From positions 1 through 64,000 of the forward strand of contig JBPJFY010000011.1 in NCBI GenBank assembly GCA_051208045.1: a stretch of DNA of 64,000 nt, given 5' to 3'. Shown here piece by piece: positions 44,901 to 52,551 of the stretch. The position numbers were made by a program, and so were the translations under genes. Below the pieces are notes generated by a model that was not told the origin of the DNA, ran no database searches, and saw only the letters and a program-made list of their open reading frames with translations. Each line of letters starts with the position of its first letter. The stretch's first letter is position 1. This DNA comes from LZORAL124-50-18 sp051208045 (GTDB taxonomy: Bacteria; Pseudomonadota; Gammaproteobacteria; Pseudomonadales; Oleiphilaceae).

Positions 44901-46865
44901 CAGGTTGAAATTGTCGTTCTCAGCCTCACCGGCCAGCACTTTCGCAAACAAATCTTCAAAAATCTTCCGAATCTTTTGAATATCGATGACCGAGTTGGAG
45001 TAGCTGATCAGTGTAAAATCATGAATCCAGACCACGACGCCTTGCCGGTCCTCAATCACATAGGGGTGCTCACCAATGACTTTTAAGCCGATGTTTTCAA
45101 AGATTGGCAACACGTCAGACAGCGGCAGTTGTTTTTCTTTGTGAAACAACTTGAAGTGCAACGTCGCTTCGCTTTCCTCAAGCGAGCGATAGAAGCTCAT
45201 GGAGATGGCTTTGCCCCCCTTCAGCTCGCTCATATGATCAATATCGATCACAGCGCGACGGGGTGAAAACGCCTCCCGGTAGCTACCGGGGAACGCGTTT
45301 TGATACAAATGGATGTGGTCGTTGGCCGTTTCTTCACCGTGCACTTCGTACAGTGCTTCCTGAAGCCCATCCCGCCAGGACTGAGCCACTTCAATGACTT
45401 TTTTCTCCAACTCCTCCACGTCAATATCACGATGATCCGAGGGTTTCACACGAATGTTAAACTGTGTGCGGGCCAGAACAGACTCGGAAAACTGCGTGGT
45501 AAAATCCACATCCACCGCATCCAGTGCGTGCTTGAGAATCGCTTCGATTTTCAACCGAAGATCGGTGCTGTAAACATCTCTCGGCACAAACACCAGCGCA
45601 CTGAAAAATTGCGTGTACGCATCTTCACGTAAAAACAACCGAATTTTTCGCCGTTCCTGGATGTACATGATCCCCATGGCAACGTCATAGAGTTCATCCA
45701 CATCGATTTGAAACAGGTCGTCTCTGGGGTACACCGCCAGAATTTGATTCAGCTCTTTCAGACCATAATCCTGCTCACCGTACCCCGCCCGTTTGAGTAC
45801 TTCTGTCGTCTTTTTTCGCACCAAGGGAATGGAGCTGTGGCGCTGGTTATACACATCGGCGGTGTAGAGGCCGAGAAATCGCTTCTGGCCAATCACTTCA
45901 CCCTTGTCATTGAACTTGGCAACAGAAATATAATCCGGATAAGCCGGACGGTGAATCCGTGAGCGCTGTGCCGATTTCGCAAAGGAAAAAATGGTGCTCT
46001 TTAATAAGTGCTGCCGGGTTTTCTCGGGCATATCACTCATCAGCAGTTTACGGGGTCGCTCATTATGGCTTTTCAGGATACCCAGTTCCGAGCCACTGAC
46101 CCGAATCACTTCAATATCATCCCCTTTCTTCTTGAAGTCGTATTCGTCGTACCCCAGGAAGGTGAAATGGTCTTTGATGATCCAGTCTACGAACTCGATC
46201 GCTTCTTTGATGTTTTCCGTACCCAGTGATTTGGGCGAGGCCTTGATCTCTTTTGTCAGCTCACTGGCCATGTCACGCATGGCGGGATAATCACCCACGG
46301 CCACCCGCACCTCTGCAAGCACCGTGCTGATCGCGGCCTGCAGCTCTTCCAGAGACTCCGCCTGGTTTCGACGATCCACTTCCACATAGATCATTGCTTC
46401 CGCATTGTCTCTGGTGCAGGCCTTATCGCCTCTGGGGAGCAGGGCTTTGATCTTACCGGTTTTGGTACGATCCACATGCATCACGGCATGATGAATCGAG
46501 TGAATCGTAAGTTCATGGGAATTAATCGCCATGCGAATCGAGTCCACCAGAAAGGGAATATTCGCATGCAATACCGCGATAATGGAGTGCGTGGATTGCC
46601 ACCCATTCACCTCCAGATTGGGGTTAAACACCTCAACTTTGGCGTGCTGGAGGTCATGGTGCTGCAGAAAGTTCCAGCAGGACAAAATGGCCCCGTAGAT
46701 GTCTTCCAGACGTCGTCCGTAAGCCTCTTCCACGGGTAGATTTTCGAAATACTGTTCAGTGAACTGGTTGACCTTGGTCGCATGATTAGCGGACAACTTT
46801 TCGTTGAACATGGACTTCAATTGGTCAAAGAACTCATTCCTGTCGACGGTGTTAACCTGTTTCAT
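41994..46865 (-). CDS. gdhB: large NAD-specific glutamate dehydrogenase
   Basis: This 1623-residue enzyme is the bacterial 180-kDa NAD-glutamate dehydrogenase (GDH-2 type), which breaks down glutamate to 2-oxoglutarate and ammonium. Its N-terminal half (about 1-700) has ACT-like regulatory segments (QSTHSIIAVLHANIPFLVDSI, FLVD); the catalytic part (about 740-1270) carries the substrate lysine in PVGAKGGFVAKQL and the NAD-fold region with SNGYDHKKMGITARGAW. The C-terminal helical extension has no known motif. The reading frame is intact over its whole length. It is monocistronic, with a terminator after it, and diverges from moxR. Confidence 0.95.
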   Translation of the reverse strand: MKQVNTVDRNEFFDQLKSMFNEKLSANHATKVNQFTEQYFENLPVEEAYGRRLEDIYGAILSCWNFLQHHDLQHAKVEVFNPNLEVNGWQSTHSIIAVLHANIPFLVDSIRMAINSHELTIHSIHHAVMHVDRTKTGKIKALLPRGDKACTRDNAEAMIYVEVDRRNQAESLEELQAAISTVLAEVRVAVGDYPAMRDMASELTKEIKASPKSLGTENIKEAIEFVDWIIKDHFTFLGYDEYDFKKKGDDIEVIRVSGSELGILKSHNERPRKLLMSDMPEKTRQHLLKSTIFSFAKSAQRSRIHRPAYPDYISVAKFNDKGEVIGQKRFLGLYTADVYNQRHSSIPLVRKKTTEVLKRAGYGEQDYGLKELNQILAVYPRDDLFQIDVDELYDVAMGIMYIQERRKIRLFLREDAYTQFFSALVFVPRDVYSTDLRLKIEAILKHALDAVDVDFTTQFSESVLARTQFNIRVKPSDHRDIDVEELEKKVIEVAQSWRDGLQEALYEVHGEETANDHIHLYQNAFPGSYREAFSPRRAVIDIDHMSELKGGKAISMSFYRSLEESEATLHFKLFHKEKQLPLSDVLPIFENIGLKVIGEHPYVIEDRQGVVVWIHDFTLISYSNSVIDIQKIRKIFEDLFAKVLAGEAENDNFNLLVLGAYLDWRQIAMFRGYARYMRQIRVSNSQEFIAQTLSNHVDITRLLWSFFEARFDPEKNTSQAKSEATQQKLELEFNAALDNVANISEDRILRRYMELMKATLRTNFYQPDADGQPKTYVSYKVSPRDIPEMPLPLPMFEIFVYSPRVEGVHLRGGKVARGGLRWSDRYEDYRTEVLGLVKAQQVKNAVIVPVGAKGGFVAKQLPENDREAFLKEGIESYKIFINGLLDLTDNLVDEAIVPPVNVVKQDPDDYYLVVAADKGTATFSDIANGIALERNFWLRDAFASGGSNGYDHKKMGITARGAWVSVERHFRELGLNTSQDEFTAIGIGDMAGDVFGNGMLLSEHMKLVAAFNHMHIFIDPSPDPKKSFAERKRMFELPRSSWEDYNAALISKGGGIFSRASKSIALTPQIKKLLGIKSDKVPPNMLISYILKADVDLMWVGGIGTYVKASSETDADVGDKANDGLRVNAKELRCKVIGEGGNLGMTQRGRVEFSLNGGRCNTDFIDNAGGVDCSDHEVNIKILLNAIVGNGDMTAKQRNQLLFEMTDEVADLVLRNNYRQTQAISIAAFEAASRIEEYRRLINSYESSGKLNRALEFIPDDETIMERKSQNIGLTRPELSVLISYVKGHMKEVLNSSKLTKDKSLGHEIDEMFPDRLVETYADPLLSHKLRREIISTSIANDMVNHMGITFVERLRLSTGSTISAIALAYIIARDVFQLEKYWCMIESLDYKVPSSVQIEMMSELMRLIRRASRWLLRNRRSELNVASNMKKFSEGIKAISENLSTYLIGAELNEWQEKYDRFVEQGISDELARVVAGANYLYSALGIIEAHEITQTELGMVARTYYALGDALDLGWFSVQLNLLKPSSHWQALARETFREDLDWQQRALTVGVLRLKSAPSDIPERLKVWMDYHQELIGRWKQMCTEIKATKSPEFAVYSVALRELLDLAQTTAHASPGDHV

Positions 46866-47203
46866 AGTTGATTACCCTTACCCCGAGTAGCTGCGCCCGA
46901 AAGGAGCGTTGTTGTTTTTATAGCCATTTTAGTAAGGATAGATCAGCGCAGGAAAATTGCAGGGGAAATCAGAGAACCCAGCCGGCAATGTCGCATATAT
47001 ACAAGGGCAGTGTGCGCAGATATAAAACGCGCATTCCGTCAAAAATTGGGAGCGACTAACGGAATTGTAATTCAAAAACTGGCACCGGTTTGTTGTTTTC
47101 CATGCCGCAAGGATGGTATTTTTTCGCCGCTAAATTGAGTCTGGCCCATTTTATCGCTTCAGACTGCCGTTCAACAGAAAAGCACGTTAGATACCAGGAA
47201 AAC
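46866..47203. other. intergenic region between gdhB and moxR
   Basis: This 338-bp region separates divergent transcription units. Minus-strand TATAAA at 46923-46918 and plus-strand TATAAA at 47022-47027 are possible -10 boxes. AGGAAAAC before 47204 is the moxR ribosome site. No gene or RNA element is recognised. An open frame starting at 47090 is only an extension of moxR. Confidence 0.4.
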
Positions 47204-48169
47204 ATGACACACCGGGACGATTTCAAGGTACTGCATCAATACCTGTCAGAACACATCATCGGGCAGGAACATCTCGTTAACCGCCTGCTCATCGCGTTGC
47301 TGGCCGATGGTCACCTGCTGGTGGAGGGCGCGCCGGGGCTGGCAAAGACGAAAGCGATCAAAGATCTGTCGCGGAAAATCGAAGGCGACTTCCAGCGTAT
47401 CCAGTTCACACCGGATTTGCTCCCGTCGGACATTACAGGGACTGACATTTATCGTCCGGAGACCGGCGTTTTCGAGTTTCAGTCCGGCCCGATTTTCCAC
47501 AATCTGGTGCTGGCGGATGAAATCAACCGGGCACCGGCCAAAGTCCAATCAGCCTTATTGGAAGCCATGGCAGAGCGGCAAGTCAGTGTCGGGCAGCGCA
47601 CCATGAAACTGGACCGGCTCTTTCTGGTCATGGCAACGCAGAACCCCATCGAACAGGAAGGCACCTACCCCCTTCCCGAGGCGCAGCTGGATCGCTTCCT
47701 GATGCATGTGAAGATTGACTATCCCGATCTGGACGCCGAACGGCAGATTCTGACACTGGCACGCAACGACATCAGTCACCCCGAGAGCGATGACAAAGCA
47801 CCCGATGTGATGTCTCAAAACACCATTTTTCATGCACGGGAAGAGGTTGCCAACCTGCACATGGCGCCGGCAGTGGAAGAGTACATTGTGCAATTTATTC
47901 TTGCGACCCGAAAACCGGGCAACTACGGCGAAGACCTCAGCACCTGGATTGATTACGGCGCCAGTCCGCGGGGCACCATTTCGCTTGACCGATGTGCGCG
48001 CGCTTACGCCTGGCTCAGCGGCAAAGACTTTGTCAGTCCTGACGATGTGCAGGCTGTGATCCATGACGTCCTCCGTCACCGGCTGATCATTTCTTTCGAA
48101 GCCGAAGCCGAAGGGTTGAACACCGACCAAATCCTCAACGAACTCATTCAGCGGGTGCCAGTCGCATGA
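47204..48169 (+). CDS. MoxR-family AAA+ ATPase
   Basis: The 321-residue protein has Walker A GAPGLAKTK (residues 43-51), Walker B NLVLADEINRAPAK, sensor ATQNPIEQEGTYPLPEAQLDRFL and the lid domain with DYGASPRGTISL. MoxR ATPases act as metal-insertion or folding chaperones for proteins with von Willebrand factor A domains; the two VWA genes three and four positions downstream agree. It is the first gene of the bat-type operon, overlapping the next gene by four bases. Confidence 0.94.
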   Translation: MTHRDDFKVLHQYLSEHIIGQEHLVNRLLIALLADGHLLVEGAPGLAKTKAIKDLSRKIEGDFQRIQFTPDLLPSDITGTDIYRPETGVFEFQSGPIFHNLVLADEINRAPAKVQSALLEAMAERQVSVGQRTMKLDRLFLVMATQNPIEQEGTYPLPEAQLDRFLMHVKIDYPDLDAERQILTLARNDISHPESDDKAPDVMSQNTIFHAREEVANLHMAPAVEEYIVQFILATRKPGNYGEDLSTWIDYGASPRGTISLDRCARAYAWLSGKDFVSPDDVQAVIHDVLRHRLIISFEAEAEGLNTDQILNELIQRVPVA

Positions 48170-49116
48170 GAAGGCCCGGCGCTCCCGCCACGCAGGAAGC
48201 CGAGCAGGATCGTGCTTACTGTGCCATGAACGAATTGATGCAGATGCGCCTGTATTCGCAGAGCATTTCATTGCCAACGCTGCACCGGGCTATTCGACTG
48301 CAGTCTGGTCAGCATCGCTCGCATTACCGAGGCCGAGGGATGGAATTTGCGGAAGTGCGCGTTTATCAGCCGGGAGATGATGTTCGATCGATCGATTGGC
48401 GAGTCACCGCCCGACGACAAAAACCGCATACCAAGCTGTTTCACGAGGAGCGAGAGCGCCCGGTGTTTTTGCTCTGTGATCAGTCACTGCCCATGTTTTT
48501 TGGCAGCCGGCGTTGTTTTAAATCCGTCATGGCCGCCGATATTGCTGCCCTGCTCGCCTGGATCGCGCTTTCCAGCGGAGATCGCGTCGGTGGCGTCGTC
48601 TTTTCCGATCAACGTCACCACCCCATTAAGCCAGCGAGAAGCCGCAAGACGGCCCTGGCCTTGCTACGCACCATTACAGAGTTTAATCACGCACTGTCCG
48701 TTGGGCAATCAGTACAGCCTGTCATTTCTCTGAACCATGCATTGCGAGAACTTCAACGACTCACGAAGCACGGCGCACTCATTTGTTTGATCAGTGATTT
48801 TTCCGGTTTGAACGATGAATCAGATAAGCATATCCATGAACTGGCACGGCACAACGAGCTGATCGCCTTTCAGGTGTTTGACCCGCTGGAGAAAGAGTTG
48901 CCACCACCGGGTGTGTACCCCATCAGTGATGGGCAAACCGTGAGCTGGCTGAATACACGAGACAAAGGGTTTCGGGCCAATTACCGGGGTACCGTTGAAG
49001 CGCGCGACGCCCGACTGCGAGCCCTTTGCCTCAAGCACCACGCGCCGCTGATTCCAGTCTCGACGCAGGATGATATCGTGCGAATTCTTCAGCAATTCAC
49101 AAGCGCTGCCCGCTAA
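48166..49116 (+). CDS. DUF58 protein of the bat/moxR operon
   Basis: The 316-residue protein carries the DUF58 signature GMEFAEVRVYQPGDDVRSIDWRVTARR near residue 60, followed by an alpha/beta fold related to VWA domains (CDQSLPMFFGSRRCFKSV). It always accompanies moxR. It has no clear signal peptide. Its ATG overlaps the moxR stop (ATGA), so translation is coupled. The biochemical role is unknown. Confidence 0.88.
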   Translation: MRRPGAPATQEAEQDRAYCAMNELMQMRLYSQSISLPTLHRAIRLQSGQHRSHYRGRGMEFAEVRVYQPGDDVRSIDWRVTARRQKPHTKLFHEERERPVFLLCDQSLPMFFGSRRCFKSVMAADIAALLAWIALSSGDRVGGVVFSDQRHHPIKPARSRKTALALLRTITEFNHALSVGQSVQPVISLNHALRELQRLTKHGALICLISDFSGLNDESDKHIHELARHNELIAFQVFDPLEKELPPPGVYPISDGQTVSWLNTRDKGFRANYRGTVEARDARLRALCLKHHAPLIPVSTQDDIVRILQQFTSAAR

Positions 49117-49125
49117 CGGTGAGGG

Positions 49126-49659
49126 ATGATGAGTCAGATCCCAGGCAATAGCCCGCTCGATCAGTCACCCGGTCCCGGCACACCGTTGACGCTGGAACAT
49201 CTCCGCGACATTCAACTCCCACCAGAGGTGAGTATTTGGCCACTTCCACCGGGCTACTATATTGTATTGGCTGGGCTGGTGATTATCGCCCTTACCCTGT
49301 TTTTTACGCTGCGTTGGCGTCGACGAAATTTCTGGCGTAAACAGGCCAGGTTATCCCTGGTCCGTATGCAGCAGCACTACTACAGCAATAAAGATAAACA
49401 GGCCCTCGCAGAAAGCCTCAACACCCTGCTCAAGTCGGTTGTTCAGCAGCGACGCTCTTTTTTGACCGCCGGCGAAACGCAAGGTTCAGCGGGACTCAGC
49501 GGTACCGCCTGGGTAAAATATCTTGCCACCTTGCAACCCGTGCACTGTCGTGAAGCCGCGCTATCTCCATTGGCAGAGGCGCCCTATCAGGCTTCCCCGG
49601 AATATGACGCGGAAGCGCTCGTGGCCGCAGTTCAAGAGTGGGTCCAACGATGTCCTTGA
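49126..49659 (+). CDS. DUF4381 membrane protein of the bat operon
   Basis: The 177-residue protein starts with a Pro/Ser-rich stretch, then LPPEVSIWPLPPGYYIVLAG and one membrane span (about 40-62, LAGLVIIALTLFFTL), followed by a basic stretch (RWRRRNFWRKQARL) and a helical cytoplasmic domain. This matches DUF4381, the small linker protein between DUF58 and BatA genes. Its function is unknown. Two adjacent ATG codons at 49126 begin it. Confidence 0.8.
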   Translation: MMSQIPGNSPLDQSPGPGTPLTLEHLRDIQLPPEVSIWPLPPGYYIVLAGLVIIALTLFFTLRWRRRNFWRKQARLSLVRMQQHYYSNKDKQALAESLNTLLKSVVQQRRSFLTAGETQGSAGLSGTAWVKYLATLQPVHCREAALSPLAEAPYQASPEYDAEALVAAVQEWVQRCP

Positions 49660-50669
49660 GCGGCTTTACTTTTTACTGGCCCTGGTTGCTATTACTATTC
49701 CCCTTGCCTTTCTTTTTCAGCAAACGGGCAGGCGCGCTGCAACCTGAACGAAACGCCGCCCGCGTCCCCTTTTATGATGTGATTGACGCCATGCCCGGAA
49801 ATCACCGGGACGCCGCTGCAGGCGCTAAACAACAGGATCTGCTGAAATGGCTGACGTTTGCCGCCTGGGTATGCCTCGTCTTCAGTGTTGCGCGACCCGC
49901 CTGGGTTGGGGAGCCGACCCAAATCCCCACCTCCGGACGGGATTTGATGCTGGCTGTCGATCTTTCCGGCTCAATGCGGGAAAAAGACATGGTGATCCGA
50001 GGATTTCAGGTAACGCGCCTGGACGCCGTCAAGCAGGTAGTGAGTGACTTTATCGCGCAAAGAAAAGGTGACCGCCTCGGGTTGATACTGTTCGGCACGC
50101 ATCCCTATGTGCAAGCCCCCCTGACCTTCGATCGCGCGACCGTCAATTCTCTCCTGCAGGAAGCGATGTTGAACATGGCAGGCGAACGTACCGCGATTGG
50201 TGATGCCATTGGCATGGCGGTAAAACGTCTGAGAAACCGGCCTGCCGACGCCCGAGTGCTGGTGCTTTTGACCGATGGCGCTAATACGGCCGGCGAAGTC
50301 CCCCCGATCAAAGCAGCGGAACTGGCAGCACAGGAGCAGGTGCGCATCTACACAATCGGTATCGGGGCAGAAGAAATGGTCAAGCGTGGATTCTTCGCCA
50401 ATCAGGTCGTAAACCCTTCCGCCGACCTGGATGAAGACACTTTGACCAAAATCGCCAACCTGACCGGTGGCCAGTATTTCAGGGCGAGAAGTGCACCGGA
50501 ACTGGAGCTGGTCTACGAAGCAGTGAACACGTTGGAACCGGTAGAACAGGAAACCAAAACCTATCGCCCGGAAAAAGAACTGTATTATTGGCCGCTGAGC
50601 CTGGCGGTGCTGCTGGTGATGCTGCGCATTAGCACACGCATACGTTTTAAGCAGGTGTCACGTGGATAG
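49650..50669 (+). CDS. BatA-type VWA membrane protein
   Basis: The 339-residue protein has an N-terminal span, a basic loop and a second span (about 65-85), then a VWA domain with the metal site DxSxS in LAVDLSGSM, the threonine in GERTAIGDAIG and the aspartate in LLTDGANTAG, and a C-terminal span (YYWPLSLAVLLVMLRI). The VWA site is complete, so metal-dependent binding is likely. The ATG at 49650 overlaps the previous stop by ten bases. Bat proteins support oxygen tolerance and stress resistance in other bacteria, but the mechanism is unclear. Confidence 0.9.
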   Translation: MSLSGFTFYWPWLLLLFPLPFFFSKRAGALQPERNAARVPFYDVIDAMPGNHRDAAAGAKQQDLLKWLTFAAWVCLVFSVARPAWVGEPTQIPTSGRDLMLAVDLSGSMREKDMVIRGFQVTRLDAVKQVVSDFIAQRKGDRLGLILFGTHPYVQAPLTFDRATVNSLLQEAMLNMAGERTAIGDAIGMAVKRLRNRPADARVLVLLTDGANTAGEVPPIKAAELAAQEQVRIYTIGIGAEEMVKRGFFANQVVNPSADLDEDTLTKIANLTGGQYFRARSAPELELVYEAVNTLEPVEQETKTYRPEKELYYWPLSLAVLLVMLRISTRIRFKQVSRG

Positions 50670-52551
50670 TTTCATCGAGGCGATCGGCGCTTTTCATTTC
50701 CTCCGTCCACAGTGGCTGTGGTTGCTCGTACCTGCCATTGCTCTGCCGCTCTTCTTTTATCTGAGGGGCAGTCAGGCATCGGATTGGCCGGATGCCATCG
50801 CGCCTGCACTGCTCAAACACCTCCTGCCGGACACACACACGGCAGCAGAAAAAGGCTCGCTGTTGGCGGTAAGCCTGTTTCTTTCCTGCGCAGCGATCGC
50901 GCTCGCAGGCCCGGCCTGGGAAAAGGTCGATAAGCCCGTAGTCCAGCCCACGGACAATCTGGTGGTCGTGCTGGATTTGTCCCTCTCCATGTACGCAAAA
51001 GACCTCGCGCCCAGCCGAATCACACTGGCGCGACAAAAGGTGATTGATCTGCTGGCGTTGCGCACAGAAGGCAACACCGCCTTGGTCGTGTATTCCGCCA
51101 GTAGTCATGTCGTTTCACCGCTCACGGACGATGTCCGGACCATTGAAAGCCAGGTCGCTGTGCTCGAACCCGGCATGATGCCCGCCCCAGGCAGTGAACC
51201 GGGGCTCGCCATACAAACGGCCGTTGGACTCCTGCAAAGCGCCACTGGCGGTAAGGGTCGCATACTGCTATTGACCGATGGCGTGGCCAGCAATCAAGTG
51301 AACGAGATTCTGCAGGCGGCAGGCAGCTACCCTATTGATATTATCGGCATCGGTACCCCGGCAGGAGGACCCATTGACATGCCAGGTCGAGGCTATTTGA
51401 AAGATGGCGACGAAGTGATTATTCCGCAACTCCCGGAAACCGAGTTGATTTTGCTCGCCGAACAGGTCAACGGACAGTACCGTCGAGCAACGCTCGATAA
51501 TTCCGATCTGAAGGCCCTGGTTTTACCCCCATCGCGCGCGGACAACTCGTTCTCCACCACCGAAGAGAGCAAAGACATTCACTTTGAAGACTGGAAGGAC
51601 AGAGGCTACCTTCTTGCCCTGCTCCTGCTTCCTATTTTCTTACATGCGTATCGAAAAGGTGCATTGGCCATTGGTCCTGTCATGGTGCTCGCCGCCAGCC
51701 TGGGCGCCTCTCCACCGAGCGAGGCAAGTGAGTCTTTCTGGGACACGTGGTTCCTGAATCAAAACCAGCGCGCCATGAAGAAGTTTGAAAACGAACAGTA
51801 TGAGGCAGCGGCCCAACAGTTTGAGAACAACGATTGGGCCGCTGCGGCCTATTACAAAGCAAAAAAATACGAAGAAGCTGCCCGCACACTGGGTGCTGAC
51901 GCAGAAGACGCACAGAAATCAGCGGACAGTATCGCGCGTTACAACCGTGGCAATGCGCTGGCCAAAGAACAAAAGCTGCAAGAAGCGCTGGACGAGTACA
52001 AAGAAGCGCTGGAGATCAACCCCGAAAACGAAGACGCAGCCTTTAACAAAGCCATCGTAGAAAAGTTGATTGAACAGCAGGACCAACAGGACCAACAGAA
52101 CCAACAGAACCAGCAGAACCAACAGAACCAACAGAACCAACAGAACCAACAGAACCAGCAGAACCAACAGAACCAACAGAACCAACAGAACCAGCAGAAC
52201 CAGCAGAACCAGCAGAACCAACAGGACGAGCAGAACCAGCAGAACCAGCAGAACCAACAGGATCAACAGAACCAGCAGGACAAACAGAATCAGCAGGATC
52301 AGCAGGATCAGCAGGATCAGCAGGATCAGCAGGATCAGCAGGATCAGCAGCACTCAGAAGACAGCCAGGCGAGTCCTCAAGCCGTAGATGGAGAGCCGCC
52401 CCCCATGAGCGAAGAGGAAAGGCAGGCATTTGAGCAGTGGATGCGTCGCATCCCGGACGACCCTACCGGTCTGTTAAGAAGAAAGTTTGCCCAACAATAT
52501 CAACTGCAACAAAATGAAACACCGCGCAAGGAGAACAGGCCCCTATGGTAG
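50662..52551 (+). CDS. BatB/BatC fusion: VWA, TPR and Gln-rich repeat protein
   Basis: The 629-residue protein has two N-terminal spans (about 15-35 and 70-90), a VWA domain with an intact metal site (LDLSLSM; PGSEPGLAIQTA; LLTDGVAS), another span near 313-332, and a TPR part (about 375-465: YEAAAQQFENNDWAAAAYY, AKYNRGNALAKEQ-like repeats). From residue 472 to about 562 lies a tandem run of three-residue units, first Q-N-Q, then Q-D-Q, coded by a near-perfect 9-bp repeat. A Ser/Pro/Glu-rich end follows. GTG at 50662 overlaps batA by eight bases. The repeat is an unusually long linker; the fused BatB-BatC order itself is common. Confidence 0.9.
   Translation: MDSFIEAIGAFHFLRPQWLWLLVPAIALPLFFYLRGSQASDWPDAIAPALLKHLLPDTHTAAEKGSLLAVSLFLSCAAIALAGPAWEKVDKPVVQPTDNLVVVLDLSLSMYAKDLAPSRITLARQKVIDLLALRTEGNTALVVYSASSHVVSPLTDDVRTIESQVAVLEPGMMPAPGSEPGLAIQTAVGLLQSATGGKGRILLLTDGVASNQVNEILQAAGSYPIDIIGIGTPAGGPIDMPGRGYLKDGDEVIIPQLPETELILLAEQVNGQYRRATLDNSDLKALVLPPSRADNSFSTTEESKDIHFEDWKDRGYLLALLLLPIFLHAYRKGALAIGPVMVLAASLGASPPSEASESFWDTWFLNQNQRAMKKFENEQYEAAAQQFENNDWAAAAYYKAKKYEEAARTLGADAEDAQKSADSIARYNRGNALAKEQKLQEALDEYKEALEINPENEDAAFNKAIVEKLIEQQDQQDQQNQQNQQNQQNQQNQQNQQNQQNQQNQQNQQNQQNQQNQQNQQDEQNQQNQQNQQDQQNQQDKQNQQDQQDQQDQQDQQDQQDQQHSEDSQASPQAVDGEPPPMSEEERQAFEQWMRRIPDDPTGLLRRKFAQQYQLQQNETPRKENRPLW
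52075..52351 (+). repeat. 9-bp coding tandem repeat (Gln-Asn-Gln / Gln-Asp-Gln)
   Basis: The unit is CAG-AAC-CAA with the third codon varying CAA/CAG; from about 52260 AAC changes to GAT or GAC. About thirty units occur. Slippage could change their number between strains without a frameshift, because the unit is a multiple of three. Confidence 0.85.

Noticed and set aside
47079..47095. Sigma-54 type promoter (TGGCAC...) upstream of moxR
   Set aside because: The GG is not followed at the right spacing by GC, so the -12 element does not fit.
52075..52351. Repeat array considered as CRISPR
   Set aside because: The units are contiguous, 9 bp long, in frame, and without spacers.
51919..52429. 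Long Leu/Val-rich and Ser/Gly-rich open frames opposite the Q-rich repeat
   Set aside because: They are by-products of the 9-bp repeat in the batB/C gene; they have no ribosome site and no sequence other than the repeat.
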